A DNA stretch of 64,000 nucleotides from Pontibacillus halophilus JSM 076056 = DSM 19796 (GCF_000425205.1 NZ_AULI01000001.1:62001-126000); one strand, 5' to 3'; shown: positions 1-8,555, counted from the stretch's first letter. Notes: a model not told the origin generated them from the letters alone. Translations and numbers: made by a program.

Positions 1-81
1 TGGAGCCATTAATGTCTCTGGTACGAACTGGCCTCCGTATTCTCCGAATCTTCCGCGTGCATCAGGATAAATGACTGACAT
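1..81 (-). CDS. trpB: Tryptophan synthase beta chain, N-terminal fragment
   Basis: Only the first 27 codons lie in the window; the gene runs off the left edge. They read [20 protein letters not shown] and onward, the typical TrpB start. TrpB condenses indole with serine using pyridoxal phosphate, as part of the alpha2beta2 synthase complex. The ATG at 81 lies inside the 3' end of trpF, so the two genes overlap by 20 bases and are probably translationally coupled. trpA presumably follows outside the window. Confidence 0.9.
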   Translation of the reverse strand, partial: MSVIYPDARGRFGEYGGQFVPETLMAP

Positions 82-712
82 GGATAGACCTCCTTACAAT
101 ACTCTCAATCTTCTTCGTGTCTTTCTGTTCATCTGTTTCTGTTCCACTTGATACGTCTATTCCAAACGGCTCATAGCCTAACAATTCATCTACATTTTCG
201 GGGCGAACGCCTCCTGCAATAAAGCATGGAACCCCTTGTCGCTTTCCTTCATTAATGTAGGTTGGAACATGACTCCAATCAAAGGAAATACCCGTTCCAC
301 CGAATGCTCCTTGCACTTTGGCATCAATGACATACCCATCAATGATTCCTTCGTATAATTTCATTTGTTGCACGGCTTTTTCGTGATGAGGAATAGCCTT
401 CCACACCGGTAAAGGAAAACGTTCTTTAATTGCAAGAATAGTTGCTTCCGTTTCATTACCATGAAGCTGTAGGATATCTAGGCGCGTTAACGATAAGACC
501 TCCTCAATTCGTTGAATCGATGGATTCACAAATACTCCTACTATGCGTTGATGCGGCTTTGGTGGATGGTTCTTGATCCACTCATTGACAGCTTCCGGTA
601 AGACTTGTCGCTTACTTTCAGCAAAGATAACGCCAATGTAAGGGGCACCGGATTCAACTGATTTCTTATAATCAGCCTGTGACCGATTTCCACACAGCTT
701 CACTTCTGTCAT
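62..712 (-). CDS. trpF: Phosphoribosylanthranilate isomerase
   Basis: Catalyses the Amadori rearrangement of N-(5'-phosphoribosyl)anthranilate to CdRP, the third step of tryptophan synthesis, in the cytosol. The 216-residue length is normal for a monofunctional TrpF TIM barrel. Visible are the N-terminal VKLCGNRS strand with the catalytic base Cys7, and the [16 protein letters not shown] loop with the general acid Asp130. The C-terminal phosphate-binding stretch IAGGVRPEN is also present. The ATG at 712 overlaps the trpC stop by four bases, and the 3' end overlaps trpB. It is the fourth gene of the minus-strand trp operon. Confidence 0.96.
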   Translation of the reverse strand: MTEVKLCGNRSQADYKKSVESGAPYIGVIFAESKRQVLPEAVNEWIKNHPPKPHQRIVGVFVNPSIQRIEEVLSLTRLDILQLHGNETEATILAIKERFPLPVWKAIPHHEKAVQQMKLYEGIIDGYVIDAKVQGAFGGTGISFDWSHVPTYINEGKRQGVPCFIAGGVRPENVDELLGYEPFGIDVSSGTETDEQKDTKKIESIVRRSIHVSHLS

Positions 713-1470
713 GTCTGTTCACGTCCCATCATCTGATTGATGACATCAGCCGGATGAGCTTCACGCATAAGTGCCTCACCGACAAGCACCGCTTTCGCTC
801 CAGCTTGCTTCACACGATTGATGTCTTCATGATTGTAAATGCCGCTCTCACTTACAAGGAGACTCCCTTCCGGAACTGCTTTCGCAATAGTCTCTGTATG
901 GGCAACCGTTGTATGAAAGTTTGTTAAATCCCGGTTATTAATGCCGATGATTTTCGGTTGGAACACCGCTAAGATCCCTTCAAGCGTCTCTTTGGCATGC
1001 ACTTCAACGAGGGATTCAAGCCCTAGGGAAGCAGCATAACGATACAACTCATATAGACGTTCAGGTTGTAACGCTTCACCAATAAGCAGGATGGCGTCTG
1101 CCCCTATACGAGCACTTTCTTCTACTTGCTTCTCATCGATAATAAAGTCCTTACGCAGGACAGGGAGCTTTGTCGCCTGTTTGACTGCAGTCAAATAATC
1201 TCGATGACCTTGAAAGTACATCTCATCAGTTAGAACAGAAATGGCGCTCGCTCCACCTTCTTCATAGAGCTTGGCGATTTCCACCGGTCGGAAATCCTCA
1301 CGAATCACCCCTTTAGAAGGAGAAGCCTTCTTCACCTCTGCGATTAATCCTACCGTCAACGGACTGTTCAATAACGCATCATACAATGAACGCGAATCCG
1401 TCTCGACTTGCTCGGGTTGTTGGTATCTCGTAATTTCGTCTTTCTTCGTCTCAAGAATCTGATGAAGCAT
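709..1470 (-). CDS. trpC: Indole-3-glycerol phosphate synthase
   Basis: Decarboxylates and cyclises CdRP to indole-3-glycerol phosphate. The protein is 253 residues, the normal length for the stand-alone enzyme. The signature LIAEVKKASPSKG (about residues 42-54) carries the active-site lysines, and IGINNRDL and SESGIY are further barrel motifs. Its ATG lies 20 bases inside trpD, with GGGAGAAGG upstream as ribosome binding site, and its stop overlaps the trpF start. These overlaps make co-translation within trpEDCFB likely. No fusion to trpF, unlike in enterobacteria. Confidence 0.97.
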   Translation of the reverse strand: MLHQILETKKDEITRYQQPEQVETDSRSLYDALLNSPLTVGLIAEVKKASPSKGVIREDFRPVEIAKLYEEGGASAISVLTDEMYFQGHRDYLTAVKQATKLPVLRKDFIIDEKQVEESARIGADAILLIGEALQPERLYELYRYAASLGLESLVEVHAKETLEGILAVFQPKIIGINNRDLTNFHTTVAHTETIAKAVPEGSLLVSESGIYNHEDINRVKQAGAKAVLVGEALMREAHPADVINQMMGREQT

Positions 1471-2491
1471 ACTCTAGACCTTCTCCCTTCTTCTGCTGAA
1501 GTTTCTTAAAGTACGTTGCAACCGTCCCAGAGGCTAATGCTGTCTGGACCAAGGAAACCCCTGTCTCAATGGAAGGCGTTTCACCAGCTACGTAAAGCCC
1601 AGCCGCTGCGTTCAACGTGACGATATTCGTTGCTGTCTTGTTCGCCGTCCCTTCGAAGATCTCTTGAATCATCCGCGCACTTTGAAGTGGGTTCTGAACC
1701 TGAATGTCTTCAATCTTGCCTCGTTCAAGCCCAACTTCTTCAGGAGCAACCGTGTAACGGTGGATAGTTTCGTCTTTCAACTCAACGACATCAGTCGGTT
1801 CAGAGATTGAGAACTCGTCTAGACCGTCTCTACCCGTCACAAGAAGCACATGTTGAGAGCCGAGTTTATTTAACGTTTCAGCAAGTGTCTCGCCTAAATT
1901 TGTATCGTAAATTCCAATCACTTGATGGCGGGAATTGGCCGGATTCGATAGTGGCCCTAGCATGTTGAACATGGTACGGAAGCCAAGTTCACGGCGCGCG
2001 CCGCCTGCATGACGCATCGCTGAGTGATAGGTTGGCGCATATAGGAAGGTCATGCCGTTCCTAGCGAGCATGTCTTTCGCTTCTTCCGGCGTACCGTTAA
2101 CAGGAACCCCTAACAGTTCAAGTACATCTGCTGAACCGCTAGCAGAGGAGACCTTTCGATTTCCGTGTTTCGCTACCTTCACATCCATAGCTGCAAGCAC
2201 AATGGCTACAGCAGTTGAAATGTTGAAAGTGGATTGGCCATCGCCACCAGTTCCACACGTATCCACAACAACCGTTTCGTTATGCTGAATCGTTGTCATA
2301 TGCTCACGCATGCCTTGAACAAATCCGAACAGTTCTTCAACGGTCTCACCTCGAAAGCGGAGAAGAGAAATTAAGCTTGCAAGCTGCTCCGAGCTTACTT
2401 CCCCTTTCATCACAAGGTCCATTACCTCATAGGCCTCTTCAGTTGAGAGCGTCTTTCCATCTAAGACTCTATTTAGCGTTTCTTTAAGCAT
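1451..2491 (-). CDS. trpD: Anthranilate phosphoribosyltransferase
   Basis: Transfers phosphoribose from PRPP to anthranilate. I chose the ATG at 2491 (MLKETLNRVL) over the longer frame because AAAGGAGGAA sits just upstream. This gives 346 residues, normal for TrpD. The PRPP/magnesium motif DTCGTGGDG is at about residues 77-85, followed by NISTA and the KHGNRKVSS motif. It overlaps the end of trpE by eight bases and trpC by 20. There is no glutamine amidotransferase domain. The trpG-type subunit is not in the window; in Bacillus this role is played by pabA elsewhere. Confidence 0.96.
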   Translation of the reverse strand: MLKETLNRVLDGKTLSTEEAYEVMDLVMKGEVSSEQLASLISLLRFRGETVEELFGFVQGMREHMTTIQHNETVVVDTCGTGGDGQSTFNISTAVAIVLAAMDVKVAKHGNRKVSSASGSADVLELLGVPVNGTPEEAKDMLARNGMTFLYAPTYHSAMRHAGGARRELGFRTMFNMLGPLSNPANSRHQVIGIYDTNLGETLAETLNKLGSQHVLLVTGRDGLDEFSISEPTDVVELKDETIHRYTVAPEEVGLERGKIEDIQVQNPLQSARMIQEIFEGTANKTATNIVTLNAAAGLYVAGETPSIETGVSLVQTALASGTVATYFKKLQQKKGEGLEYASSDS

Positions 2492-4004
2492 AAGAAGATT
2501 CCTCCTTTGCACTCGGTGCAAACAGCTCTTCAGCCATATCAATGGTTTGGAGCAACGCGCTCGCCTTGTTCACCGTCTCCTGCCATTCCTTCTCAGGGTC
2601 AGAGTCGGCAACAACACCTGCACCAGCTTGAATATAAGCCACTTGGTCTTTCAGGAGGATAGTTCGGATCGCAATACAAGAGTCCAGATTGCCATCGAAC
2701 CCAAGGTAAACGACGCCACCGCCATATAAATTACGCGCGGTTGGTTCCAGTTCACCTAAGATCTCCATCGCACGGATCTTCGGAGCTCCAGATAACGTTC
2801 CAGCCGGGAAGGCGGATACGAATGCATCAAGCGGATGAGTATCTTCTCGTAAATCTCCTGTTACTTTACTAATCATGTGCATCACATGTGAGAAGCGGGT
2901 AATCTCAGATAGGACTGGTACTTTGACCGTTCCATACTGTGCCACGCGCCCTACGTCATTTCGAGCTAAATCAACGAGCATATAGTGTTCAGCCTTTTCC
3001 TTCTCATCGTTCTGAAGGTCTGCTGCTAGTTGCATATCTTCTTCTTTCGTTGTTCCACGTTTTCTTGTACCAGCAATTGGATGGATTTCAACCTCGCCAT
3101 CTTTCACCTGAACGAGTCGCTCTGGTGAACTGCCAATTACTTCATACCCATCAAACGTTAAATAGAACATATAAGGGGATGGATTAACTTGTCGCAATAC
3201 GCGATATAGCGTAAAGCCATCTACTTCAATTTGTTTAGAGAATCGTTGGGATAATACAGCTTGGAAAATGTCCCCTGCGCGAATATATTCCTTAATGGTT
3301 TCTACATCTTGCTTAAATTTGTCTTTGGTGTAGTTTGTCTCGACTTGACTCACATCGACGGATTTTGACGCTTCATTGGTAAAGAACGGCTCTACGTTCT
3401 TCTGTTGCTTGAGCGTTTTTAATACATCGTCAATCGCTGATACAGCCGCATCATATTTCTCATTTAGCACTGCTTCAGAATCGTCTTCATCTACACGGGC
3501 AAATCGAATAATGTGTAAGTCATGACTTTGGTGGTCATACGCAATGAGCGTCCGACAAAATAGAAACTGATACAACGGTAGACCGAGGTCGTCGTTTTCT
3601 GGGATTGGAATGTTCTCAAAATCCGATACCGCATCATACGAGACAAAGCCAACTCCGCCACCGTGGAAAGGTAGGGGTACATCAGGAAGACGAACATTCA
3701 GTCCGGTCATAACCGTCTCTACCGCTTCTTTAAGGTCCTTAGCCTGCTGGATGTCACCAGTATCGTAATCATGCATCGTAATCGAACCCTGATCTTCCGT
3801 TACGTGAATAAAAGGGTGTAAACCAATAAAGGAATATCGTGACCAAGAGGATGTGTGGTCACCACTTTCGAGTAAATAGACCGCTTCTTCGCGCAAGCGT
3901 TCATAAATTTGAATTGGGGTTAGCGTATCGGTATAACTCCGATACGTGACAGGTACCGTCTTATAGGTAGACGCATCCTGCTTAAAAGATTGGAATTGTT
4001 CCAT
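2484..4004 (-). CDS. trpE: Anthranilate synthase component I
   Basis: Converts chorismate to anthranilate, the committed step, together with a glutaminase subunit encoded elsewhere. About 506 residues. It has an N-terminal regulatory domain, with the LLESGD tryptophan-feedback motif near residues 45-50, and a C-terminal chorismate-binding domain. The latter contains IAGTRKRGTT, the LVDLARND stretch and AGTLSGAPKIRAMEI. I prefer ATG 4004, preceded by GGAGAGGTG at good spacing; a GTG at 4013 is a less likely alternative. This Shine-Dalgarno is part of a predicted sequestering hairpin in the leader. First gene of the trp operon. Confidence 0.96.
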   Translation of the reverse strand: MEQFQSFKQDASTYKTVPVTYRSYTDTLTPIQIYERLREEAVYLLESGDHTSSWSRYSFIGLHPFIHVTEDQGSITMHDYDTGDIQQAKDLKEAVETVMTGLNVRLPDVPLPFHGGGVGFVSYDAVSDFENIPIPENDDLGLPLYQFLFCRTLIAYDHQSHDLHIIRFARVDEDDSEAVLNEKYDAAVSAIDDVLKTLKQQKNVEPFFTNEASKSVDVSQVETNYTKDKFKQDVETIKEYIRAGDIFQAVLSQRFSKQIEVDGFTLYRVLRQVNPSPYMFYLTFDGYEVIGSSPERLVQVKDGEVEIHPIAGTRKRGTTKEEDMQLAADLQNDEKEKAEHYMLVDLARNDVGRVAQYGTVKVPVLSEITRFSHVMHMISKVTGDLREDTHPLDAFVSAFPAGTLSGAPKIRAMEILGELEPTARNLYGGGVVYLGFDGNLDSCIAIRTILLKDQVAYIQAGAGVVADSDPEKEWQETVNKASALLQTIDMAEELFAPSAKEESSYA

Positions 4005-4014
4005 AGGTCTCACC

Positions 4015-4037
4015 TCTCCATAGTTGTGTTATGGAGA
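4015..4037 (-). promoter_or_regulatory. trpE Shine-Dalgarno-sequestering hairpin
   Basis: In the transcript, UCUCCAUA (4037-4030) can pair perfectly with UAUGGAGA (4022-4015) across a 7-nt loop. The 3' arm contains the GGAGA of the trpE ribosome binding site. This resembles the SD-blocking hairpin that forms in B. subtilis trpE when TRAP is bound. The functional role is inferred. Confidence 0.75.
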
Positions 4038-4150
4038 ATGAGAAGGTTGAGGAAATAGACATAGTGGGTTCTAGTGGAACTTACACTCTGCTCGTCTCAT
4101 CTCGTATTCAATTGCACAATACCTCAACTCATCTATCTCATTCTCAGCTC
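4033..4150 (-). promoter_or_regulatory. TRAP-type (G/U)AG triplet array and competing anti-SD-hairpin pairing
   Basis: The transcript has nine GAG and one UAG triplet between 4150 and 4086. Six (4150-4123) are spaced 1-3 nt, then a 19-nt interruption containing a small GUAUU/AAUAC hairpin, then four more (4103-4086) spaced exactly 2 nt. (G/U)AG repeats at 2-3-nt spacing are the binding signature of the tryptophan-activated TRAP 11-mer. GAGAAUGAG (4145-4137) and GUUGAGG (4128-4122) in the array are complementary to CUCAUUCUC and CCUCAAC (4052-4033). That pairing would prevent the downstream SD hairpin, so TRAP binding would favour repression of translation. I see no U-tract terminator in the leader. 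Confidence 0.8.
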
Positions 4151-4235
4151 ATCTGTTCTAACTTTCTATACTCTCGTGCTTCTATACTTCTCTCTCATCT
4201 TTACTAAATTCTAACTAATCTAAATCTTGTATGTA

Positions 4236-4264
4236 AGTGTATTACACTTTCCAAAGTGCGTCAA
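4236..4264 (-). promoter_or_regulatory. Sigma-A-type promoter of the trp operon
   Basis: TTGACG (4264-4259), a 17-base spacer and TACACT (4241-4236) precede the leader by about 85 bases. The spacer contains the palindrome CACTTT-GG-AAAGTG, a possible operator. Confidence 0.6.
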
Positions 4265-4320
4265 CGAAGAAAACTGTCGTTCGGAAGAAGAAAGACATAC
4301 TGGTCTTATCATAAGGCTCA

Positions 4321-4359
4321 TTCGAAATGAATAAGCACCTCCCAAATAGGAAGGTGCTC
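4321..4359 (-). terminator. Rho-independent terminator of the CotF-like gene
   Basis: On the minus strand an AGCACCTTCC/GGGAGGTGCT stem with loop TATTT is followed by TTATTCATTT. It lies directly after the stop codon of the coat gene. Confidence 0.75.
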
Positions 4360-4363
4360 TTCA

Positions 4364-5011
4364 TTAATGTTTAATTTGATTCATTGGCATTTGCGGTTTG
4401 TTCTTCGCTGGTGCGAAGGCATTCAACATGGAGTAAGTGTCGTTAGTCGTAAGTTGAGGCACTTGGTAATACCCGTGTTTGTTCTGATAGAGGAAGATCT
4501 CATACGCCATTTCAACGTAATTCGGTACACTATCTGCTAACACACGACGCACGACTGGATTCGTTACCTCTACTGCTGTCATCGCATGGAACGACGCCAT
4601 CGATTTAATTAAGCCTAACATATGTCCAGTAATCCCCTGGTCGCTAATATCAGCCAAGGATTGATTCGGCTTCTTCGGTTGACTTGGCGTGAGTCCGTAT
4701 ACGACTTCATTGGACTGAGTCATCATGTATGTCTGGGTTTCTACTGTAGGCTTCTGGCCGGTTTGGAATGCTTCTACGACCGTATTATATTGTTGCAGAA
4801 TGAAGTCATACTGACGTTCAAGCAGAGAAACGAGTTCCTTATCCTGCACGTATTGACGGAACATCATGAACTGGTCCAGAACGTTAATAATTCCTGCAAG
4901 CGTCTCATGTAAATCGAACATTTCGTGACCGCCATGATTCATCCCGGCGCCCGTTGGTGGTTGTGCCCCTGCCTGTTGCTGATTCATGTTTTGATTTTGC
5001 TGTTGGTTCAC
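4364..5011 (-). CDS. CotF-family spore coat protein
   Basis: 215 residues. An N-terminal Gln/Asn-rich low-complexity tail (about 1-28) is followed by helical segments. The region 120-205 (GHMLGLIKSMASFHAMTAVEV, NPVVRRVLADSVPNYVEMAYEIF, QNKHGYYQVP) matches the Coat F domain seen in spore coat proteins. Start is a GTG at 5011 behind GAGGAGGAAG. The product would be a structural coat component made in the mother cell; that role is inferred from the family only. It is monocistronic: own terminator downstream and divergent from the purine permease. Family assignment is good, individual role unknown. Confidence 0.8.
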   Translation of the reverse strand: MNQQQNQNMNQQQAGAQPPTGAGMNHGGHEMFDLHETLAGIINVLDQFMMFRQYVQDKELVSLLERQYDFILQQYNTVVEAFQTGQKPTVETQTYMMTQSNEVVYGLTPSQPKKPNQSLADISDQGITGHMLGLIKSMASFHAMTAVEVTNPVVRRVLADSVPNYVEMAYEIFLYQNKHGYYQVPQLTTNDTYSMLNAFAPAKNKPQMPMNQIKH

Positions 5012-5204
5012 CTTTTCTTCCTCCTCATAATCACATTCATGGTTAGTATGGATTTCAAAGAAAGATTCATGTACACAAACTCCTCTAAATAGGGACAGCG
5101 TTCGACAAAAAGTTATTGACTTGACGACGTTTACACTGCTAGCATAACTAACATAGCGCAGAATAACTGCTCCAACACAAACACTTCACACACATATATA
5201 TTTT

Positions 5205-5273
5205 CCTTGTATAAGTTTGAGAATACGGCTCAAACGTCTCTACTAAGCTACCGTAAATGGCTTATCTACAAGG
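5205..5273 (+). ncRNA. Purine riboswitch, guanine class
   Basis: P1 arms CCTTGTA (5205-5211) and TACAAGG (5267-5273) enclose P2 TTTGAG/CTCAAA and P3 TAAGC/GCTTA. The conserved core ACGTCTCTAC and CCGTAAATG loops fit the purine aptamer. The base that pairs with ligand is C (5266, in ATCTAC), which is diagnostic for guanine/hypoxanthine rather than adenine. It controls the downstream permease. Confidence 0.93.
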
Positions 5274-5333
5274 GATATTCGTATAGAAGGACGGCCAATG
5301 TGCATCCTATATTCGATGCCCTTTGTAGACGAA

Positions 5334-5369
5334 AGCTTCGGTAACGTTATGTTCACCGTGGCTTTTTTT
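5334..5369 (+). terminator. Riboswitch-controlled terminator
   Basis: AGC-CGGTAAC pairs with GTT-ACCG-GCT (one internal mismatch region, loop GTTAT) and is followed by seven T. Upstream, CTACAAGGG (P1 3' strand) can alternatively pair with CCCTTTGTAG (5310-5319), a likely antiterminator. Guanine binding should therefore favour termination. Confidence 0.75.
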
Positions 5370-5396
5370 ATACCAACTTATAAGGAGGGGCACTTG

Positions 5397-6722
5397 TTGA
5401 ATTCCCTTAAACAATTCTTCCAGTTCGAACAGCGAAATACGAATTTCCGACAAGAATCGATTGCTGGTATGACTACGTTCTTATCATTAGCTTATATTCT
5501 CATCGTCAATCCAGACATTCTAAGCGCAGCGGGCATGGACCGTGGAGCCGTCTTTACTGCAACAGCCTTAACCATCATATTTGGTACCTTGATGATTGGA
5601 CTCTTAGCGAATTATCCAATTGGAATCGCCCCAAGCATGGGCTTGAACGCCTTCTTCACCTTTAGTGTAGTGAAGAATATGGGGGTAGCATGGGAAACCG
5701 CCCTATTTGGCGTATTTATCGCCGCCGTACTCTTTACGATTCTAAGCCTACTTAAAATACGTGAGAAAATTATTAACTCAATTCCACAAGATTTAAAACA
5801 CGCAGTAGCAGCCGGTATTGGCTTCTTCATTGCGTTTATTGGACTACAGAAAACAGGACTCGTAGCCAGCAATCCAGACACCTTCGTCTCCTTAGGTAGT
5901 ATTACAACCCCAACGACGTTGTTGAGTGTCTTCACCTTAATCGTAACGATTGTTCTGTTGATTAGCGGCTATAAAGGAGCCATCTTCTACGGAATTATCC
6001 TAGCTACTATCGTTGGAATGGTAACAGGTCAGATTACACCACCTGCTTCAATCGTAGGTGGAGTCCCTAGTCTAGAACCAACTTTCGGCGTTGTCCTTGA
6101 GCCATTCATAGACATGGAACTACTCCTATCTCTATTTACGAGCGGAGAATTCTATGCGGTCGTCTTTACGTTCTTATTTGTCGCTTTCTTTGACACAGCA
6201 GGAACGCTCATCGCCATCGCTTCTCAAGCAGGACTGATGAAGAACAACCAGATCCCAAATGCGGGCCGTGCACTTGTTTCTGATAGTACAGCTTCCATGG
6301 TTGGGGCCGTGCTTGGAACGTCAACGACAGCTTCCATGGTTGAGTCTTCTGCTGGTATTAGCGCAGGTGGACGAACTGGTTTCACTTCTGTTGTGATGAG
6401 CGGGTTCTTCGCACTGGCTCTATTCTTCGAGCCGCTCTTAACCATCGTTCCATCGAATGTGACAGCTCCTGCCCTAATTATCGTCGGAGCGATGATGGCA
6501 ACAGATATGAAACAAATTAACTGGAACAGTCTTGAGATTGCCATCCCAGCCTTTGTGACGATTCTGATGATGCCACTCACATACAGTGTCGCAAATGGAA
6601 TTGCCCTTGGCTTTCTACTTTATCCAATTACATTGGTGGCAGCGAAAAAGCCAAAGGACATCCATCCAATTATGTATGCCTTGTTCTTTGTATTCTTGCT
6701 CTACTTTATCTTACAAGGATAA
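5397..6722 (+). CDS. pbuG: Guanine/hypoxanthine permease (NCS2, PbuG type)
   Basis: About 441 residues, matching PbuG-type AzgA-family purine transporters, with 12-14 hydrophobic segments. The N-terminal FFQFEQRNTNFRQESIAG and AGMTTFLSLAYILIVNP stretches are typical. So are the SMGLNAFF motif (TM3 region) and GTLIAIASQAGLM in the second half. It imports guanine or hypoxanthine with protons across the cytoplasmic membrane. The longest frame starts upstream of the terminator, so I place the start at TTG 5397 (or TTG 5394), behind AAGGAGGGG. A guanine riboswitch and terminator in the leader agree with the substrate. Own terminator downstream; monocistronic. Confidence 0.92.
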   Translation: MNSLKQFFQFEQRNTNFRQESIAGMTTFLSLAYILIVNPDILSAAGMDRGAVFTATALTIIFGTLMIGLLANYPIGIAPSMGLNAFFTFSVVKNMGVAWETALFGVFIAAVLFTILSLLKIREKIINSIPQDLKHAVAAGIGFFIAFIGLQKTGLVASNPDTFVSLGSITTPTTLLSVFTLIVTIVLLISGYKGAIFYGIILATIVGMVTGQITPPASIVGGVPSLEPTFGVVLEPFIDMELLLSLFTSGEFYAVVFTFLFVAFFDTAGTLIAIASQAGLMKNNQIPNAGRALVSDSTASMVGAVLGTSTTASMVESSAGISAGGRTGFTSVVMSGFFALALFFEPLLTIVPSNVTAPALIIVGAMMATDMKQINWNSLEIAIPAFVTILMMPLTYSVANGIALGFLLYPITLVAAKKPKDIHPIMYALFFVFLLYFILQG

Positions 6723-6729
6723 TGAATCA

Positions 6730-6758
6730 GACCGCCTGAATAAAGGCGGTCTTTTTTT
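6730..6758 (+). terminator. Terminator after pbuG
   Basis: GACCGCCT-gaataa-AGGCGGTC followed by seven T. Confidence 0.95.
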
Positions 6759-6899
6759 AGGCTTCGTAAAGGTACATACTAGTTACTACCGTACTCGAAA
6801 GAATAGGCATTTAACACAAATCATAAGCTTGTCTATTTGTGTAATGCCCTACGGTTTTATAAAATAGAATTATCTATAAAATTGATAAAGGTGAACGAG

Positions 6900-8387
6900 A
6901 TGATTAATGAAATCTTGCAATCAAACCAAACCATCTTCCTCACAGCCCTGTTATTAATCAGCAGTGTGCTCGTGACCAAGTTCTCGTCCCGCCTCGGTGT
7001 CCCCTCCCTCGTATTATTTATTATCGTTGGAATGGTTGTCGGTAGCGACGGACTGAACTTTATTTACTTCGACAACGCTGGTATGGCCCAGCTTGTTGGT
7101 ACCTTTGCCCTGATTGTCATTCTGTTCGAGGGGGGCTTAGAGACAAAGTGGGATACGATTCGCCCAGTCGTCAGGCCCGCCCTATCGCTCGCAACTGTTG
7201 GCGTCGTCATCACTTCTGGCATTGTAGGCGTAGCCTCTAAATTTATTTTCGACGTTACCTGGCTTGAAGGGTTCTTATTTGGATCTATCGTAGGCTCTAC
7301 CGATGCTGCTGCTGTCTTTGCCGTTTTGAAAGGGAAGAACGTACATAGTCGATTAGAGGCAACGCTTGAGGCAGAATCAGGTTCTAACGACCCGATGGCC
7401 GTCTTCCTCACGCTCGCCTTTATCCAGCTCATTAACTCGCCTGGTCAAGGCGTGCTTGCCATTATCGGTTCTTTCTTCTGGCAAATGGGATTTGGCCTTG
7501 TAGTCGGACTCTTAATCGGGAAAATAGGCAGTATGGCCATCAACCGCATTAATCTTGATTCTGGTGGGCTTTATCCAATCTTTGCTTTGTCGTTTGCCTT
7601 ACTCACGTATGGTGTAAGCTCGTTAACGCAAGCAAGTGGATTACTTGCGGTCTATGTAGCAGCGCTCGTAATTGGGAATTCTGAGCTAACGTATCGTCAT
7701 TCAATTCTACGATTTAACGAAGGCTTTACGTGGATGATGCAAATCCTTATGTTCGTTATCCTTGGCTTGCTTGTCTTCCCATCTCAGTTATTCCAGTGGG
7801 ACATTATTATTGAAGGATTATTAATCTCGATTGTCCTCATTTTAGTGGCAAGACCGATTGCCGTTTACCTCTCCCTTATGGGGGGACCGTTCGGACAGAA
7901 AGAACGACTTTTCTTATCTTGGGCAGGTCTTCGCGGAGCGGTCCCAATCGTGTTGGCCATCTATCCTTCTCTAGCTGAGCTCGAGAACAGTCAACTCTTC
8001 TTCAACGTTGTCTTCTTCGTTGTATTAACGTCAACGCTCATTCAAGGATCGACCATTACACCGCTTGCACGTAAACTAAAACTCGTGTCAGACGATGTGC
8101 TGAATCCGATTCACTCCTTAGAGCTTATCTCCATTGGTAAGACGAATGTTGAGATGATTGAATACACCGTCACTGACAACAATACAATTAAAGAACAAAC
8201 GCTAGAGGAACTTCACTTTCCAGATGGAGTTCTCGTGAACGCGATTATCCGGGATGGCGACATCTTAACCCCTTACGGTCAAACTTCCATTCTCCCAGGT
8301 GATACGTTGTACATCATGGTACCAAAGAAAAACAAACGCCAGTTACAGAAAATCTTGAACGATGAATTAGTCAAAACGAAAATCTAA
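6900..8387 (+). CDS. CPA1-type cation (K+ or Na+)/proton antiporter with RCK_C domain
   Basis: 495 residues from ATG 6900 (AAAGGTG upstream). Residues 1-395 form about 12-13 membrane segments with the CPA1 landmarks FEGGLETKWD, DAAAVF (135-140) and the ESGSNDP transport-site motif (159-165). The tail from about 410 to 490 is a soluble TrkA_C/RCK_C-like domain. This domain order is that of CvrA/NhaP2 and CpaA antiporters, which exchange K+ or Na+ for protons in pH and volume homeostasis. RCK_C domains of some Bacillota antiporters bind cyclic di-AMP; whether this one does is inference. Ion specificity cannot be read from the sequence. Single gene with terminator. Confidence 0.88.
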   Translation: MINEILQSNQTIFLTALLLISSVLVTKFSSRLGVPSLVLFIIVGMVVGSDGLNFIYFDNAGMAQLVGTFALIVILFEGGLETKWDTIRPVVRPALSLATVGVVITSGIVGVASKFIFDVTWLEGFLFGSIVGSTDAAAVFAVLKGKNVHSRLEATLEAESGSNDPMAVFLTLAFIQLINSPGQGVLAIIGSFFWQMGFGLVVGLLIGKIGSMAINRINLDSGGLYPIFALSFALLTYGVSSLTQASGLLAVYVAALVIGNSELTYRHSILRFNEGFTWMMQILMFVILGLLVFPSQLFQWDIIIEGLLISIVLILVARPIAVYLSLMGGPFGQKERLFLSWAGLRGAVPIVLAIYPSLAELENSQLFFNVVFFVVLTSTLIQGSTITPLARKLKLVSDDVLNPIHSLELISIGKTNVEMIEYTVTDNNTIKEQTLEELHFPDGVLVNAIIRDGDILTPYGQTSILPGDTLYIMVPKKNKRQLQKILNDELVKTKI

Positions 8388-8390
8388 CCA

Positions 8391-8417
8391 AAAAAGGCCC
8401 CGAATCAGGGGCCTTTT
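8391..8417. terminator. Bidirectional terminator between antiporter and SinI-like gene
   Basis: GGCCCC-gaatca-GGGGCC flanked by T-run on the plus strand (8414-8417) and A-run (8391-8395), so it serves both convergent genes. Confidence 0.93.
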
Positions 8418-8420
8418 CAT

Positions 8421-8555
8421 TTATGTATACTCTCGTTGTAGGCGGCGAAGCATCTCGCGAACTTCTTCCTTCGAAATCCCAAGCCGTTTCGCTTCACTCA
8501 CTAATTGCACCCATTCCACATCTACCTGCTTGTCCACTCGTGTTTGTGTAACCAT
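8421..8555 (-). CDS. SinI-like anti-repressor peptide (44 aa)
   Basis: A 44-residue gene. The core EWVQLVSEAKRLGISKEE then VREML aligns with the SinR-interaction/dimerisation motif of B. subtilis SinI, which has EWV, EAK, IS, EE and R/L at matching positions. SinI-type peptides bind SinR or SlrR and derepress biofilm matrix genes. Start ATG 8555 is preceded by GGGGAGGAA at 6-nt spacing. Directly upstream is a cyclic-di-GMP-I riboswitch, only about 16 nt from the ATG, so the riboswitch should govern translation of this peptide. It shares a bidirectional terminator with the antiporter. No sinR is in the window. The partner repressor is therefore inferred. Confidence 0.85.
   Translation of the reverse strand: MVTQTRVDKQVDVEWVQLVSEAKRLGISKEEVREMLRRLQREYT

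Noticed and set aside
5298-5396. N-terminal extension of the purine permease (MCILYSMPF...)
   Set aside because: It would be translated from within the riboswitch terminator; homologous sequence begins at the TTG behind AAGGAGGGG.
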